Assembly: GCF_030445035.2 (NCBI RefSeq)
Contig: NC_080678.1
Location: 114,492,599-114,556,598 of the forward strand
From: Dasypus novemcinctus
Taxonomy: Eukaryota; Chordata; Mammalia; Cingulata; Dasypodidae
Reading direction: 5' to 3'
DNA length: 64,000 nt
Positions 1 to 11,790 of the stretch are shown here, piece after piece. Position 1 is the first letter of the stretch. Each line of letters begins with the position of its first letter. The position numbers and the translations under genes were made by a program. The notes under the pieces were generated by a model. It did not search any database. It was not told the origin of the DNA and saw only the letters and a program-made list of their open reading frames with translations.

Positions 1-730
1 CTCAGGTGACTTGAAAAGGCCCCAGGTGAGAACTGCAGGTGCTGGCAGCTGGAAGTCTTGTTTTGGGGTTTGGGTACATAGTGGGGTGCTGAGGGGACAT
101 GGGGGGCATACCTATAGCATCTGCCACATCTTTATTGAGTGCCTACTGTGTGATGAGTCATCATCATGGTATAGCTCCCAACCCAGAAGACTAGAACCTA
201 GTAAATTAGAGGCAGCGGGACACCCAGTGAAGCAGGAAGGGGACATTTTAGTTGCAGCAGGTTCAAGCAGGCTTCTGGAGGAAATAGCATCTGAATCTGA
301 ATGTTGAGAAGATCCAAAATCCAGACATCTTGGGGAGCAGCATTTTAGGTGCAGGACAACCAGCGAGGAAGGCCTGAGGGGATGGAGGGCAATTTTGAAG
401 ATGAAAGGAGCTGATACCTTAGAGGACTCATGGCTTTCCATACTTTTGACCCTAGTCCTGCACCAGGCCCCCAGAGCCATAAATCCACTCCCTCTTCCAA
501 AGTCAGTCCTTGAGAGGCCCCTGATCCAGGGGTCAGGGGAAGGGTCTGGGCTCCCCCATCTGATTACTCCCACTCCTCAGAAGCCCTTTCACCTTAGACA
601 AGGCCTTCAGCTCTGAGCCTTACTTTCCTCCTCTGCAAAATGGCAGGAAAAACAGTGCCTACCTTGTAGGATTGGGAAGCAGGTTGGGAGGCTCCCTTTC
701 TCCCAGGCAGAGGAGAAGGGGTCCCCAGTG
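1..730. other. Intronic sequence with MIR fragments
   Basis: No gene is seen. Two short MIR-like pieces are present. One is near 112-165 on the minus strand (ttattgagtgcctactgtgt, the 3' core in reverse). The other is near 570-672 on the plus strand (ttcctcctctgcaaaatgg followed by cctaccttgtaggattg). The remainder is unassigned. Confidence 0.5.
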
Positions 731-1279
731 CATGTTAATCTTGTACCCTGCAAGGCTGTTGAATTTGTTTTTTACTCTATTTTCTTGTGAATTCTTTGGG
801 ATTGTCTATACAAAGGATCCTGTCATCTTGAACAGAGGGTTACTTCTTCCTTTTCAAATTGGATGACTTTTATTTCTTATTCTTCTCTAATTGCTCTGGC
901 TAGAACTTCCAGTACAATGTTGAAGAACAGTAATGAATGCAGAAACCATTATCTTAGTCCTGATCTCAGAGGGAAAGCTTTCTGTCTTTCATCATTGAGT
1001 AAGATATTAGCTATGGCATTTTCATAAATGCCCTTTAGAATGCCAAGGAAGTTCCCCTCTCTTATTTTTTCCTGAATGTCTTCATCACAAACAGGTGCTG
1101 GATATTTTCAAATGTCTTTACTGTGTCAATTGAGATGACTGTATATATTTTTTTTCCTTCATTCTATTAATGCGGTGAATTTGTTTGATTGTTTTCTGTT
1201 GAATTAGCCTTGTATTTCTGGGATAAATCCTAGTTGGTCGTGGTGCATAATTATTTTAATATGCTATTGGATTCATTTT

Positions 1280-1424
1280 TTGTCTTTATTTTTTTAATAT
1301 TACATTTAAAAAATATGAGGTCCCCATATACCCCCCATCCCCCTCATCCCACTCCTCCCCCCATAACAACAATCTCCTCCATCATCATGAGACATTCATT
1401 GCATTTGGTGAATACATCTCTGAG
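1280..1424 (-). repeat. Xenarthran-type L1 3' end, truncated, with target-site duplication
   Basis: The 145-bp insert starts with the reverse of an A-rich tail and continues through a C-rich block, which is the reverse of the G-rich L1 3' UTR. It is flanked by the 12-bp repeat tggattcatttt at 1268-1279 and 1425-1436. The same 3' end recurs at 19591-19740 (plus) and 33199-33460 (minus), so it is one L1 family. Confidence 0.8.
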
Positions 1425-1477
1425 TGGATTCATTTTGTTTTGTTTTTTGCATCTACATAAGGAAAATTAGCCTGCAA

Positions 1478-1614
<137 letters not shown>

Positions 1615-1615
<1 letters not shown>

Positions 1616-1693
1616 GTTGGTGCCAGGGATTGAGCCTAAGACCTCATACATGGGAAGCATGCACTCAAACCACTGAGCTACACCCAGTCCCCT
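1615..1693 (-). repeat. tRNA-derived SINE, short form
   Basis: The minus strand reads a tRNA-like head with an A-box-like tgtagctcagtggtttgag and a degenerate B box (ggctcaatccc). The tail is the tetranucleotide run at 1478-1615. Confidence 0.8.
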
Positions 1694-2032
1694 AGTTTTC
1701 TTTTCTTGTCATATCTTTCTCTGGTTTTCATATGAGAATAACGATAGTCACAAAATGAGCTAGGAAGAGATCCCTCCTCTTCAAATTTGGAAGAGATTGA
1801 GAAAGTTTGGGTTAATTCTTCTTTTGAGTGTTTGGTCGAATCACCAATAAAGGCATCTGGTTCTGGACTTTTCTTTTGTCGGAGATTTTTGATTATTGAT
1901 TCACTCTCTTGTTATAAGTCTGAAAAGTTCTTCTATTTTTTTTTCTTGAGTCCATTTAGGTATACTGTGTGTTTCTAGATTTGACCTTTTCATCTAGGTT
2001 ATCAGATTTGTTGGTGCATAATTGTTCATAGC

Positions 2033-2512
2033 TGTAGCAGTTTGATATGATTTGAATTCTGAAAATAGATTATTGGATTTGTAATCTGGTCTGCACCTCG
2101 GTGTGGTTATGTTATGATTAGGGTTTTGATTGGGCCGCATCATAAGGACATTGAGATAAAAGGCATGGCAAAGGACAGAGTTGACGGTTTTTTATGTTGG
2201 AATTTTGATGTTGGAGTTTGATACTGAAGCCTTAAGCTGGAGCCCCTTGAATTAAACTCACAGAGAAAACAGAAGAAAGCCCCAGGAAGATATGAACCTG
2301 GAGCCAAGGAAGAAGCAAGATCCTGGAAGGGAGGAATCCAAGAAACCTGAACCCTTACAGATGTCAGCAGCCATCTTGCTCCAACATGTGAAAATAGACT
2401 TTGGTGAGGGAAGTAACTTATGCTTTATGGCCTAGTATTTGTAAGGTCCTCCCCAAATAAATACCCTTTATAAACCAACCCATTTCTGACACCCCTTTGG
2501 CTGACTAATACA
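2033..2512 (+). repeat. 5' LTR of the MaLR-like element
   Basis: It starts tgtagcagtttgatatg and ends ctgactaataca. A polyadenylation signal (aataaa) lies near 2456-2462. Compared with the 3' LTR it lacks about 42 bp after gggccgcatca (present in the 3' LTR at about 4182-4225) and has scattered differences. Confidence 0.85.
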
Positions 2513-2606
2513 GAATTTGGTACCGAGGAGTGGGGAAGTGCTTTTGCAATTACCTAAATGCTGGAATGGTTTTATAAATGAGTAAGGCGTATTTTTTGGA
2601 GGAATT

Positions 2607-3068
2607 GTGAGATGCTTGGAAAAAAAGACCTACAATGCTTTGAAGAGACTTTTGAAAGCAATGTGGATGCTAGAGAGACTTTATGATGCCTTAGAAGTAA
2701 ACGATGAAACTATTATTGGAAACTGGGGGAAAGGTGATTCATGTTTTAAAGTTGCAGAGAACTTAGCAAGATTAACTCCTGGTGTTTTAAGGAAGGCAGA
2801 ATTTGAAAATGGTGAGTCTGGGTATTTAGCTGAAGAAACGTCCAAAGTAAACCAGGAGAATGCACCTTGGCTTATGCTTGCAGCTTACAGCAAAATGCTA
2901 GATGAGAGAGATATGCTGAGGACTGAACTGTCAGGTACAAAGAAAACAGAAACTGATTCTGGAAATTCCAAGTCTCTGGAAATCAAGCTCCCAGATGAAA
3001 GTGCCCCATTGGAGGACTTAACTAAACCTGGGACTTGTAAATCAGGATTGAAGTTGCTGTTATCTTGA
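2607..3068 (+). pseudogene. Gag-like relic of the MaLR-like element
   Basis: An open frame of 153 codons starts about 95 bp past the 5' LTR, in the position of the gag-like frame of MaLR elements. It is rich in Lys, Glu and Leu and contains a KMLDERDMLR-type helical stretch. No protease, reverse transcriptase or envelope sequence follows. I assign it by position and composition only, and it is presumably not expressed. Confidence 0.5.
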
Positions 3069-3300
3069 AAGACTTGTAGAAAGTCTTAGTGTCTAATGGC
3101 TTTGACCCCTGCTTCCTGCATGCTAAACCAACAAGGTTTTTGGGAGAGCTGTATGAACAAAACCACTGTCAGTCTGGAATCAAAAGGACATGGAAAGGAA
3201 AGATTGAAGGAGAAACAGCTTTAAGAGGAACATCATGGAAGCTGAGATCTGGAATTAGGACATCACCTTGGGCCAAGAGAGGAACCCCACCCATGTGTAC

Positions 3301-3640
3301 AGAGAGGGTGAGTTAGCCCCAGCAGCTGAAGAGGATAGATGTTCCCACCCAGTGTTCTGGGAGAGTTTTGCTGCCTCAGGGTACAGAGAGGGTGGAGCAC
3401 ATTCCCCAAGGATTATGGTGGTTAAGATCAGCACCCCACAGGTCTGAGAGGGTTGGACCTGTCCCCCAAAGGTTAGGGAAGGTCAGGTGGTCAACTCATT
3501 GCTCTGGGAGAGTTGAGCCTGTATGCCAAAGGTTAGAGGGAATGTTGTCTTCACATCACTGTACTAGAGGGGTTAAGACTCTAACCTAAAGATTGGATGA
3601 GGTGTGGCAACCACCCAACACTCTTGGAGGGAGAGGTCTG
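3301..3640 (+). repeat. 60-bp imperfect tandem repeat inside the provirus
   Basis: About five diverged units recur with a period of 60-61 bp. Each begins near gagaggg(t)tgg and has a ccccaaaggtta-like core about 18 bp in. Clear unit starts are near 3386, 3446, 3507 and 3567, with an earlier unit near 3301 and a truncated one near 3360. The period is a multiple of three, so in one frame it would encode a 20-residue repeat. Confidence 0.75.
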
Positions 3641-4067
3641 GAGCTTGGTTGACACCCAGATCCTTGATGAGGTGGAACCAAGAAAATAGTCATTGGACAA
3701 GCAGGTGGACAGGGTGGGTTCCCCTATGGCCCTAAGAAGAAGAAACCATCATCTTAAGAATGACTCTCAGTCTGAAATGGAATGGAGGATGCCTTGTAGG
3801 TTTACTGAACTGTAGAGGACTCATGACTCATGTTTCCCTCCCAATTTCTCCATATTGTGATGAAAATGTTTATCCTTTGTATATTTGTGTATTGGAAGAA
3901 GATGAATTGTTTTGTAAGTTTCAGAAGTCTGTAGTAGACAGGACTTGGCCCCAAGACAAACTATATTTCTTTACATTGATTGTGATATGATTTAGTACTT
4001 GCATAGTTACTGATTTAAGGTTTTTTTGAATATTGTAATGTTTTTTTTTGGAATTCAGAGGGTGGAG

Positions 4068-4597
4068 TGTAGCAGTTTGATATGGTTATGAATTCCAAAA
4101 ATAGATATTGGATTATGTTTGTAATCTGGTCTGTACCTGGGTATGATTAAGTTATGATTAGGGCTTTGATTGGGCCATATCACTAGTGCATTCAGTCCCC
4201 ATCTCTTGGTGGGTGGGCTTCACAAATAAAAGGCATGGCAAAGGACAGAACTGAGGGTTTTTTATGTTGGAGTTTTGATGCTGGAGTTTGATGCTGAAGC
4301 CTTAAGGTGGAGCCCTGGGAAGTAAGCACACAGAGGAAACAGAAGCAAGCCCCAGGAAGAGAGGAACCCTGAGCCCAGGAAGAAGCAAGACCCTGGAAGG
4401 GAGGATCTGAGAAGCCTGAACCCTTGCAAATGTCAGCAGCCATCTTGCTTCAACATGTGAAAATAAACTTGGTGAGGGAAGTAACTTATGCTTTATGGCC
4501 TGATATCTGTAAGGACCTACCCCAAATAAATGCCCTTTATAAAAACCAACCCATTTCTGCTTTTTGCACCAGCACCCCTTGGCTGACTAATAATACA
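4068..4597 (+). repeat. 3' LTR of the MaLR-like element
   Basis: It begins tgtagcagtttgatatggtt right after the purine tract and ends ctgactaataataca. Repeat partner of 2033-2512, about 50 bp longer. It carries aataaatgccctttataaaa near the end, which supplies the polyadenylation signal. Confidence 0.87.
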
Positions 4598-7500
4598 ATA
4601 GCTGTCTTTTATAATCCTAACTTCTACAAGATCAGTAGAAATACATCCTGTTTCATTTCCAATTTTGTCTTTTGTGTGTCTTTTCTCAAATGTTTATAAA
4701 TTTTATTTTTCCATAGAACAACTTTTGATTTTGTTGATTCTCTTGATTGGTTTTCTGCTCTATATTTCATTCATGTCTGCTTTAATACTTATTATTTGCT
4801 TACTTTTGCTAACTTCAGATTTAGTTGGTCTTCTTATTCTAGTTCCTCAAGATCTGAAATTAGGTTTTGGATTTGAGATCTTTCTTTTTTCTAATGTACA
4901 CATTTACAGCTATAGTTTTCACCCTGATCTTTTGTTTTTGCTGTACCCATAAATTTTAGTATGTTGCATTTTCATTTTTATCATTTTCTAAGAATTTTAT
5001 GATTTCTCTTGTAATTTCTCTTTTGATTGATTTTGTGTTTAAAGGTGTGTTAATTTCCAAATTATCTGTGGATTTTCCAAAATCCCTTTTGTTCATGGTT
5101 TCTAGCTTCATTCCACTGTGGTCAAAGAAGAAAGTTTTCATGATTTCAATTATTTCAAAATTATTATTTATTGTGACCTAACATATATTCTGTCCTAAAG
5201 AGTGATCTGAGTCAACTAGAGAAGAATATGTGTTCTGCTGTTCTTGGGTGGATAATTTTGCATGTGTCTCCTGGGTCCCATTGGTTTATAATATTTTTCA
5301 AGTCCTCTTTCTATTTTGAAGTTCTGCCTAGATGTTCTGTTGATTATTGAAAGTCATGTACTGAAGCCATCAACTACTACTGTAGAACTGCCTGTTTCTC
5401 CTTTCAATTCTTTCAGTATTTGTTTTAAATTTTTTTGGGCTCTGTTATTAGCTGCATAGTTATTTGTAATCATTATATTTTCTTGATATATTGACCCTTT
5501 TATTAATATATAGTGAAGTTATTTCTTATAACTCTTTTTGACTTCAAGTCCATTTTGTCTGCTATTATTCACTTGGAATATTTTTCTTTCCTTTCACCCT
5601 TGGGTTTAAGGTGAGTCATTTTGTAAATGCATATAGCTGGTCATGCTTTTTACCCATTTTGTCAATCTCTGCCTTTTAGTTGGCTAGTGTAATCCATTTA
5701 CCTCCAATGTAATTACTGATATGGCAGGATTGACTATGGCCATTTTGCTTTGTGTGTGTGTGTAAATCTGATGCCTTTTGTACCCTACATTTCCTCCATC
5801 TCCTTCTTTTGTTTTAATTAATCTTTTGTAGTGAAATGATATGATTCTCTTCTCATTTCCTTTTCTGGATATTTTAAAGATATTTTCTTTGTGGTTCTCA
5901 TGAGGTTTACATTTAGCATCCTTAATATATAACAATCTAGATAGAATTGATACTAATAATTTGCCTTCAATAGAATACACAATCTCTGCTCTTAATACTC
6001 CTCCAAACCCTCGCATAGTGTTTTTTTCTCCACAAATTGCATCTTTATATAGTATGTGCTCAATAACATAGAATTATTCTTTTATGCTTTTATATTTTAA
6101 GTCATGTAAAAAAATAAAAAAAAATTAGAGTTACAAACCAACATTACAATAACTCTTCCTTTCTTCATATGACTTCAAGTTGCTGTCTGGTGTCTTGTCC
6201 TTTCCTCCTAGAGGACTCCCTTTAGTATATCTTATAGGGAAGTTAGAGTGGTAACAATCTCCCTCTATTTTGGGGTTTCTGTGGATGCCTTGATTTCTCC
6301 TTCCTTTTTGAAGGACAGTTTTGCCAGATATAGAGTTCTTGGTTGACAATTTTTCTCTTTCAGCACTTTAAATATGTCCCGTCACTGCGTTTTCACCTCC
6401 ATGGGTTCTGATTAGAAATCAGCAATTAATTTTAATGAGGATCCCATGTATGTAACTAGTGACTTCTCTCTTGCTGCATTTAGGAGACTCTTTGTCTTTG
6501 CCCTTTGACAGTTTGACTATAATGCATCTCAATGTGGATATCTTTGAATTTATCCTATTTAAACTTTGTTGAGCTTCTTGGATGTTATATTCACACCTTT
6601 CACCAAATTTGGGAAATTTCCATCCTTTATTCTTTCAGATATTCTGTCTCTCTCTTTTTCTTCTACTCTGGAACTATTATATGTTGATATGGCTCATTGT
6701 GTCCCACAGCTTTTTTAGGCTCTGTTTACTTTTTTTTTCATTGTTTTTCATTTTTCCTCACCAGCCTGAATAATCTCTTGTCTTATTTTCAAGGTTGCTG
6801 ATTCTTTCTTTTGCCTGTTCAGATCTGTTGTTGAACCCCTCTAGTGAGTTATTTCAGTTACTGTACCCTTTATCTTCATAATTTGTTTTGATCCTCTTTT
6901 AGATTTCTGATTCTTCCTTTTGCTCATGTATAATTTTTCTGATTTATTTTAGTTCGTTGTCCATATTTCATCTCACTGAACTTATTTAGGAAAGTTGACT
7001 TACTGTCTTTGATTAGGAATTCCAGTGTCTGACCTTTCTCAGGGGTAGTTTATTCATTTTATTTTGTTCATTTGAATGAGCCATCATATCCTGTTTCTTT
7101 GTATGACTTGTGATATTTTTGCTGAAGTCTAAACATTGGATATTTTCATGTGTTAATGTTTAAAGTCAGATTCTACCACTTCCCAGTGTTCTGTAATGTT
7201 TGTTTAGTGATCATTGAAGGCTGTAATGTGGATTAACTCTGTGTTGAGGGTGTCCTTCTACATGTAGGCCAATTTGTACTGAGCTCTCATAAACCAGCCC
7301 ATATTAAAGAATTAGGTTCCTCTCTGGTCTTTCTACACATGCATCTTGCCCTGGACATGTGTAGGAGCTTTCAAAAATTCTCTGGCATGCACAAATTTCT
7401 TTTTTGTGTCCCAGCTTCCCATCCTAAAGAGAAACTCTCCAGCTCTTCCTCCTGTGTGCCAGGCAGCTTTTATATCTTCACCACATTTTACCCTGGTGGC

Positions 7501-7794
7501 TGTGGCTTATTTCTTCCCCATGATCTGTCTGCCCTGTTTCTCCACCCATTTTCTCTGCCCTGCATACTTTCCACATTAGGCAAAACCAGTGATCACCTTG
7601 AGTCAGTCTTTCAGGAGCCGTTGTGTGTGCAGACAGGCAGATGCACTAAATGGGACCCACCCTGTGAACCTGCAGTATTTGTCGGATGTGTGAAGTACTG
7701 ATAAATGTCACAATGATGGTTTATTTTTTAGATTATCACTTAGGTAGGTTAGTCCTTACCACAATGAGTCATTTTTTTAAATGTGCATTTTTTT

Positions 7795-7979
7795 TTTTAA
7801 TGAGCAGATTTTACAGATACATCATAATAAAGTGTACTGCTACATTTGAAAAATAGGGGATGATGTGGAAGAGTGAGGAGGGTACGGGGAATTTCTCATA
7901 ATTTCGATGTAACATTTCTGTAATCTAAAAGCTCTTTAAAAATAAATTTTATTATATTAAAAAACACACACACACAACA
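7795..7979 (+). repeat. Probable L1 3' end, sense strand
   Basis: The stretch gagggtacggggaatttctc followed by gatgtaacatttctgtaatc and an A-rich end (with cacaca) resembles the xenarthran L1 3' UTR seen at 19591-19740 and, in reverse, at 33199-33460. It directly follows the 5' side of the antisense L1. Confidence 0.55.
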
Positions 7980-9890
7980 AAAATGGAACTGCTGAGCCCC
8001 TCCCCAGGGCTTTAAGCCCCTCTCCCTCGCTCCTGGCTCTGAGTTGGCCCATTGCTCGGCCTCGCCTTATGCGGCATTTTGTCACAGGAGCAACCTTCTT
8101 ACCACCAGCTTGGGAGAGGATTTGCTGGCACACAGACGGCCTGGGAGGCGAGTGGGGAATGCTCTCCCCAAGCCCGTCCTGGTGGCTGGCTGGACAGATG
8201 GGGGACTCGGCTGCACAGAGGGCGAGGGGCAGGGAGGGGAGAGGGGGCTCCCTCAAGCAGCAGCAACGCCAGACAGGAAGGCTTTGAAGGTCAATGGTTA
8301 TTTGTCCCAGGGTAAGCCTGCACACACAACCTGCATACGCAGAAACGGGCCCCTCCAGAGAAATTTTTTTAAACATGGGAGAAATTATGGTTATTTCCCT
8401 CACTAGCCATCTAACTCAATCGATATTAAACTCCAAAACCTGCCATCTTTCCCCCCATTCTTGCCGTGCACTCAATTGAAAGGCAGAAATGTAGCATTCA
8501 GGAAGACGGGATTGAGGTGGAGAGCAGCCTAGTTCCCTAATGAAGTGAATGCCTGGGTGCCCTCAGTCACAGCTGCCCTTGCAGACCCTCCTGAGGTGCT
8601 CGGGGACCCAGTGCCAGGTCCCGGGGGCCCATGGGCCTGGTGATTTCACAGACACAGAGAGACCGTGGGCTGCGCCTGGTGGGAGGACGCTGCTCACTAA
8701 AACTCAGCCTTCTTGGGTGTGGATTCTCCAACAGGGGCAGATGGAACCAGATGGGGAGTTGTCTTTCTTCTCTAGTGGAGAGGACAGGGTTCAGTGGAAT
8801 CCTTCTGGGCTTGGGCACAGTTCGGGGCACCTGGACGGAGAAGTCGTGCTTCCAGCTAGTGACCCTGGGGGCTCCTCACCACCTTCTATGACACGTTCAG
8901 AATGTGGGACTCCAAAGTGGGAGACCAGGGACATGGAGAAAGGAGAAGAGAAATTCAAAGGCTTCTCTTTGCATGAAGTTAGGGAGAGAGACACAGGACT
9001 GGATTCACATGAAACAGGCTCTTTGGGCTTTTTCATGGAGCGGAATTTGGCAGATGGATTAAGAAGAGGTGTTGTGAGAGGCACAATCCATGTCATCCCC
9101 CACGGGGCCCCGGGGTGCCTTATTCTAGCAGGTGGAGCATACATGCATCTCGGAGAGGACAGAAACTCACCATGTAATAAACTCTTTTAATCATCAGCAA
9201 CAAATGCCAACATCTTTTTGACTGTAAAACCAAAACTATGTGTCCACCTCAGCAAGTCAACAATCCTGGCCCTTTGGTGCTTTAGCCTTAGCGCTTTGCA
9301 GGCAGGGCTCGTGGAGGGCAGTCGGCCCTTGCCTGGGAGCAGGGATGGGGGTATGCAGTGGAGGGACAGCAGTACTGCAGGCACACAGCAACAGGGACCC
9401 CCTCACGGCAGGGTGGGGCACACAGGGCTGGGTTACAGACCACCGGCATGCATGGAGCTCTCACTGGGGTGAAGGTGAGGCACCTCCCCTCTAGGTCAGA
9501 GAAGAGAGAGAAGGTCACAGGAAGGTCATCCAACTTGGGAGCGGAGGCTGCAGTTTCCTTGGCGCGGTGGGCTGGGCTCAGGACACCTGCACCCATTGGT
9601 GGACCTTTCCCTGGGTGCTGGCCTCCAGCCTCCACTCCACTTGGCGACAAGGTTCGGCTGTCACCTCCTCTGCAGGGCCCCCCCCACCCTCCCCAGGCCT
9701 GACCTCTGACCTTGGCCTCTCCCCATGTTCTGACTCCCCCTGGGGCCGCAGCGTTGCCTGGTTTGGGCCTTGGCGAGTGTCTGCTGAAGGAGGACCCCTC
9801 CCCACGGCCCTGGGCCACTGCGGGACATGAGGCTGGGGGCTGCAGGTGGCCCCTGAAGGCACAGGGTCTGCCCCACGCACTCTGCGGGTG
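7980..9890. other. Intronic sequence, no feature recognised
   Basis: The sequence is GC-rich and largely unique-looking. Several long open frames occur on both strands, overlapping each other, with no recognisable protein family, so I read them as chance frames. No repeat was identified with confidence. Confidence 0.5.
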
Positions 9891-9976
9891 TGGGCCATCA
9901 GCTCTCCGCAGGCATGGGGCCAGCTTGCCTTCACATATGGTAGACGGGAGCCCAGTCGATTGAGCCACATCCCCTT
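9891..9976 (-). repeat. SINE fragment
   Basis: It matches the end of the larger SINE at 39190-39308 (gtgtgggcc, ccagctt, catatggtagac, agcccagtcg, ttgagccacat). The middle part with the B box is deleted here. Confidence 0.7.
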
Positions 9977-10096
9977 CCCTGACTTCATCTTAGTATAGGA
10001 GCTTCAAAAATCCCATTGGCAAATGAGTTCCGACCCACAGAACTGGGGATTAGGACTTGAACAGAGGGCACAGGTTTCAATCCCCAACGCTGCCTT

Positions 10097-10377
10097 TTAA
10101 AAAAGATTTATTTACCCCTGCCCCCCGGGGTGGCTCCCTCATCTGTCTGCTCATTGTCTGCTTGCTGTGTCTGCTCGTTGCTGTGTCTGCTCATTGCAGT
10201 GCCTTCCCATTATGGCATCTGCTGGTTGCGGCGGTTGTGGCATCTGCTGTTTGCAGCATCTGCTGGTTCCAGCACTTGTGGCATCTGCTTGTCTTGAGGA
10301 GGCACCGTGAACTGAAGCTGGGGTCTCCCATGTGGGAGGTGGGTGCCCAATGGCCTGAGCCACATCTATGCCCCCCA
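10097..10377 (-). repeat. tRNA-derived SINE with internal ctgctg repeats
   Basis: In reverse it starts with a tRNA-like head (ggctcaggccattgggc, cccatgtgggag) and ends in a T-run on the plus strand (ttttaaaaaagatttattta). Its body is expanded by repeats such as tgtctgctcattg and ggcatctgctggttg. Near-identical flanks gctgcnttttaaa at about 10088 and 10379 look like the target duplication. Confidence 0.8.
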
Positions 10378-10649
10378 GTGCTGCGTTTTAAAATCCAAGG
10401 ACAGTTTTCATGGTGTCCTGTGGGGTCATGTGCAGTGAGGAAAGAGCTGAGGTGAATTGCTTCCCTTTATGGGTGTGTGAAGGAGAGGCGAGCCCTTTGG
10501 CATATACGTGGGCTGTGGTGGCAGGGACGTTAACTGTCCACCCAGAGCAGAGACGCAGAGTTGTGCCTCGTTTCGTCCCTCGTTGGGTCTCTACCAAACA
10601 CTACTTCATACTGGGGGATGGAGAGATAAATCCCTTGTCCTTGACAAGG

Positions 10650-11010
10650 TGACAGAGGACCACCTACCTAATCTGCAGGCCTGTCCCTGTCTCCTTCCCG
10701 CCCAGTATTGGCAGCCGGCGCTGCCCCTCCTTCTTCCCTTCTCCGTCTTCTGCCTAGCCGTTATCTAGACAGCCCACACTTTCCCCTTCCCCTCCCTTGC
10801 TCCTAACCTCTTAGCCAGCTTACTGTCCAGTAACCGCCTACGCATGCAACAGCACCCGCCGGCACCAATCAAGTCCCTTTACGTATCCCTAGACCCTATA
10901 AAACCATGTCCCCTTCAACAATAAAGTAGACTTGTGCCTAGACCTTGTCTCCGTGGTGTTCTTGCTTGCACCGCGCGTCCCCTGTGCCTGAGTGGAGAGA
11001 GCGAGGGCCC
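10650..11010 (+). repeat. Probable solo retroviral LTR
   Basis: The stretch has the layout of a gammaretrovirus-like LTR. Pyrimidine-rich U3 is followed by a TATA motif (ccctataaaacc, about 10895), a polyadenylation signal (aataaag, about 10921) and a GT-rich U5-like run (ttgtctccgtggtgttcttg). Exact ends, target duplication and family were not determined, and no internal region is seen. Confidence 0.5.
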
Positions 11011-11384
11011 AACGGCTTCATGCCGAACCCCCTCCTCTCCTTCGACCGTGAGGCAGCCCCCATCCGGAGAGCCCACCCAGCCAACTGCACCGACCCTCCC
11101 AGAGGCCCGCCGCTGCCCGCACAGGCCCAGGGCCAAATGCGAATGCAGAGCTCCTTGCTCATAAATTAATGTGAGGATGGTGGCAGCAGAGCCTGAAACC
11201 AAGCGCGGGGCCTCACGAAGCGGCCCGTGGTCAGCAGGTGAGCACCGGCCTGGTGGAACTCAGAACCCTAGGGGGATGTTCAGGCAGGGCGGCAGTGGGA
11301 CAGGTAACTTCCAGGTAGGACAGTGTATTGGTTTCCCAGGCTCCCATAGCACAGTACACACACTGGGAGCTTAAAACAACAGGA

Positions 11385-11568
11385 GGGGGAAGCGGCTGTG
11401 GCTCAAGCAATTGAGCTCCCGTTAACCATACGGAGGACCCAGGTTTGATCCCCGGGACCTCCTGGTCAAACAAAGGAAAAAATGCGTCCCGGACCTGCAC
11501 GGTGAGGCGCAGGCCCCTGCCACACCCCAAAAAGATGTTGACACACCCAGATAGGAATAAACAAAGCA
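11385..11568 (+). repeat. tRNA-derived SINE 1 of 3 in the MLT1 LTR
   Basis: The head ggggaagcggctgtggctca has an A box and aggtttgatccccggg carries the B box. It is followed by a longer body (ggcccctgccacacccc) and the tail aataaacaaagc. Confidence 0.85.
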
Positions 11569-11574
11569 ACAACA

Positions 11575-11688
11575 GGAGGGAGCCAGTGAGGCTCAGTGGT
11601 TGAGCACCGGCTTCCTACATATGAGGTTCCGGGTTCAGTCCCTGGCTCCCGGTACCGCAAAAAAACAGTGACATCAAAAAACAACAGG
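11575..11688 (+). repeat. tRNA-derived SINE 2 of 3 in the MLT1 LTR
   Basis: The head ccagtgaggctcagtggttg and B box gggttcagtccctgg are followed by an A-rich tail. The preceding and following bases repeat the host motif aacaacagga. Confidence 0.85.
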
Positions 11689-11698
11689 AATTTTCAGA

Positions 11699-11790
11699 GT
11701 GGGTCTAGCTCAGTAGTTGAGTGCCTGCTTCACATGTATGGGGTGCCGGGTTCAAGCCCCAGTACCTCCTAAAAAAGGTGAAACGAAGAA
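11699..11790 (+). repeat. tRNA-derived SINE 3 of 3 in the MLT1 LTR
   Basis: The head gggtctagctcagtagttga, B box gggttcaagccccag and end tacctcctaaaaaagg are clear. A few host LTR bases separate it from SINE 2. Confidence 0.85.

Larger units (their letters stand above)
2033..4597 (+). mobile_element. MaLR-like endogenous retroviral element, complete LTR-internal-LTR
   Basis: Two direct LTRs (2033-2512 and 4068-4597) flank 1,555 bp of internal sequence. The 5-bp target duplication atagc is exact at 2028-2032 and 4598-4602, and the two sides rejoin into continuous antisense L1 sequence. A primer-binding-site region (aatttggtaccgaggagtgg, 2514-2533) follows the 5' LTR and a purine tract (cagagggtggag, 4056-4067) precedes the 3' LTR. 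The small internal region without pol matches the MaLR/THE1 plan. It is an old, non-coding copy. Confidence 0.85.

Noticed and set aside
8549..9190. Plus-strand open frame of 213 codons
   Set aside because: There is no domain, low-complexity composition shift or homology that I recognise. An antisense frame of similar quality overlaps it.
9288..9968. Minus-strand open frame of 226 codons
   Set aside because: It is Pro, Gly and Arg rich as expected from GC-rich non-coding DNA, runs into a SINE fragment, and resembles no family.
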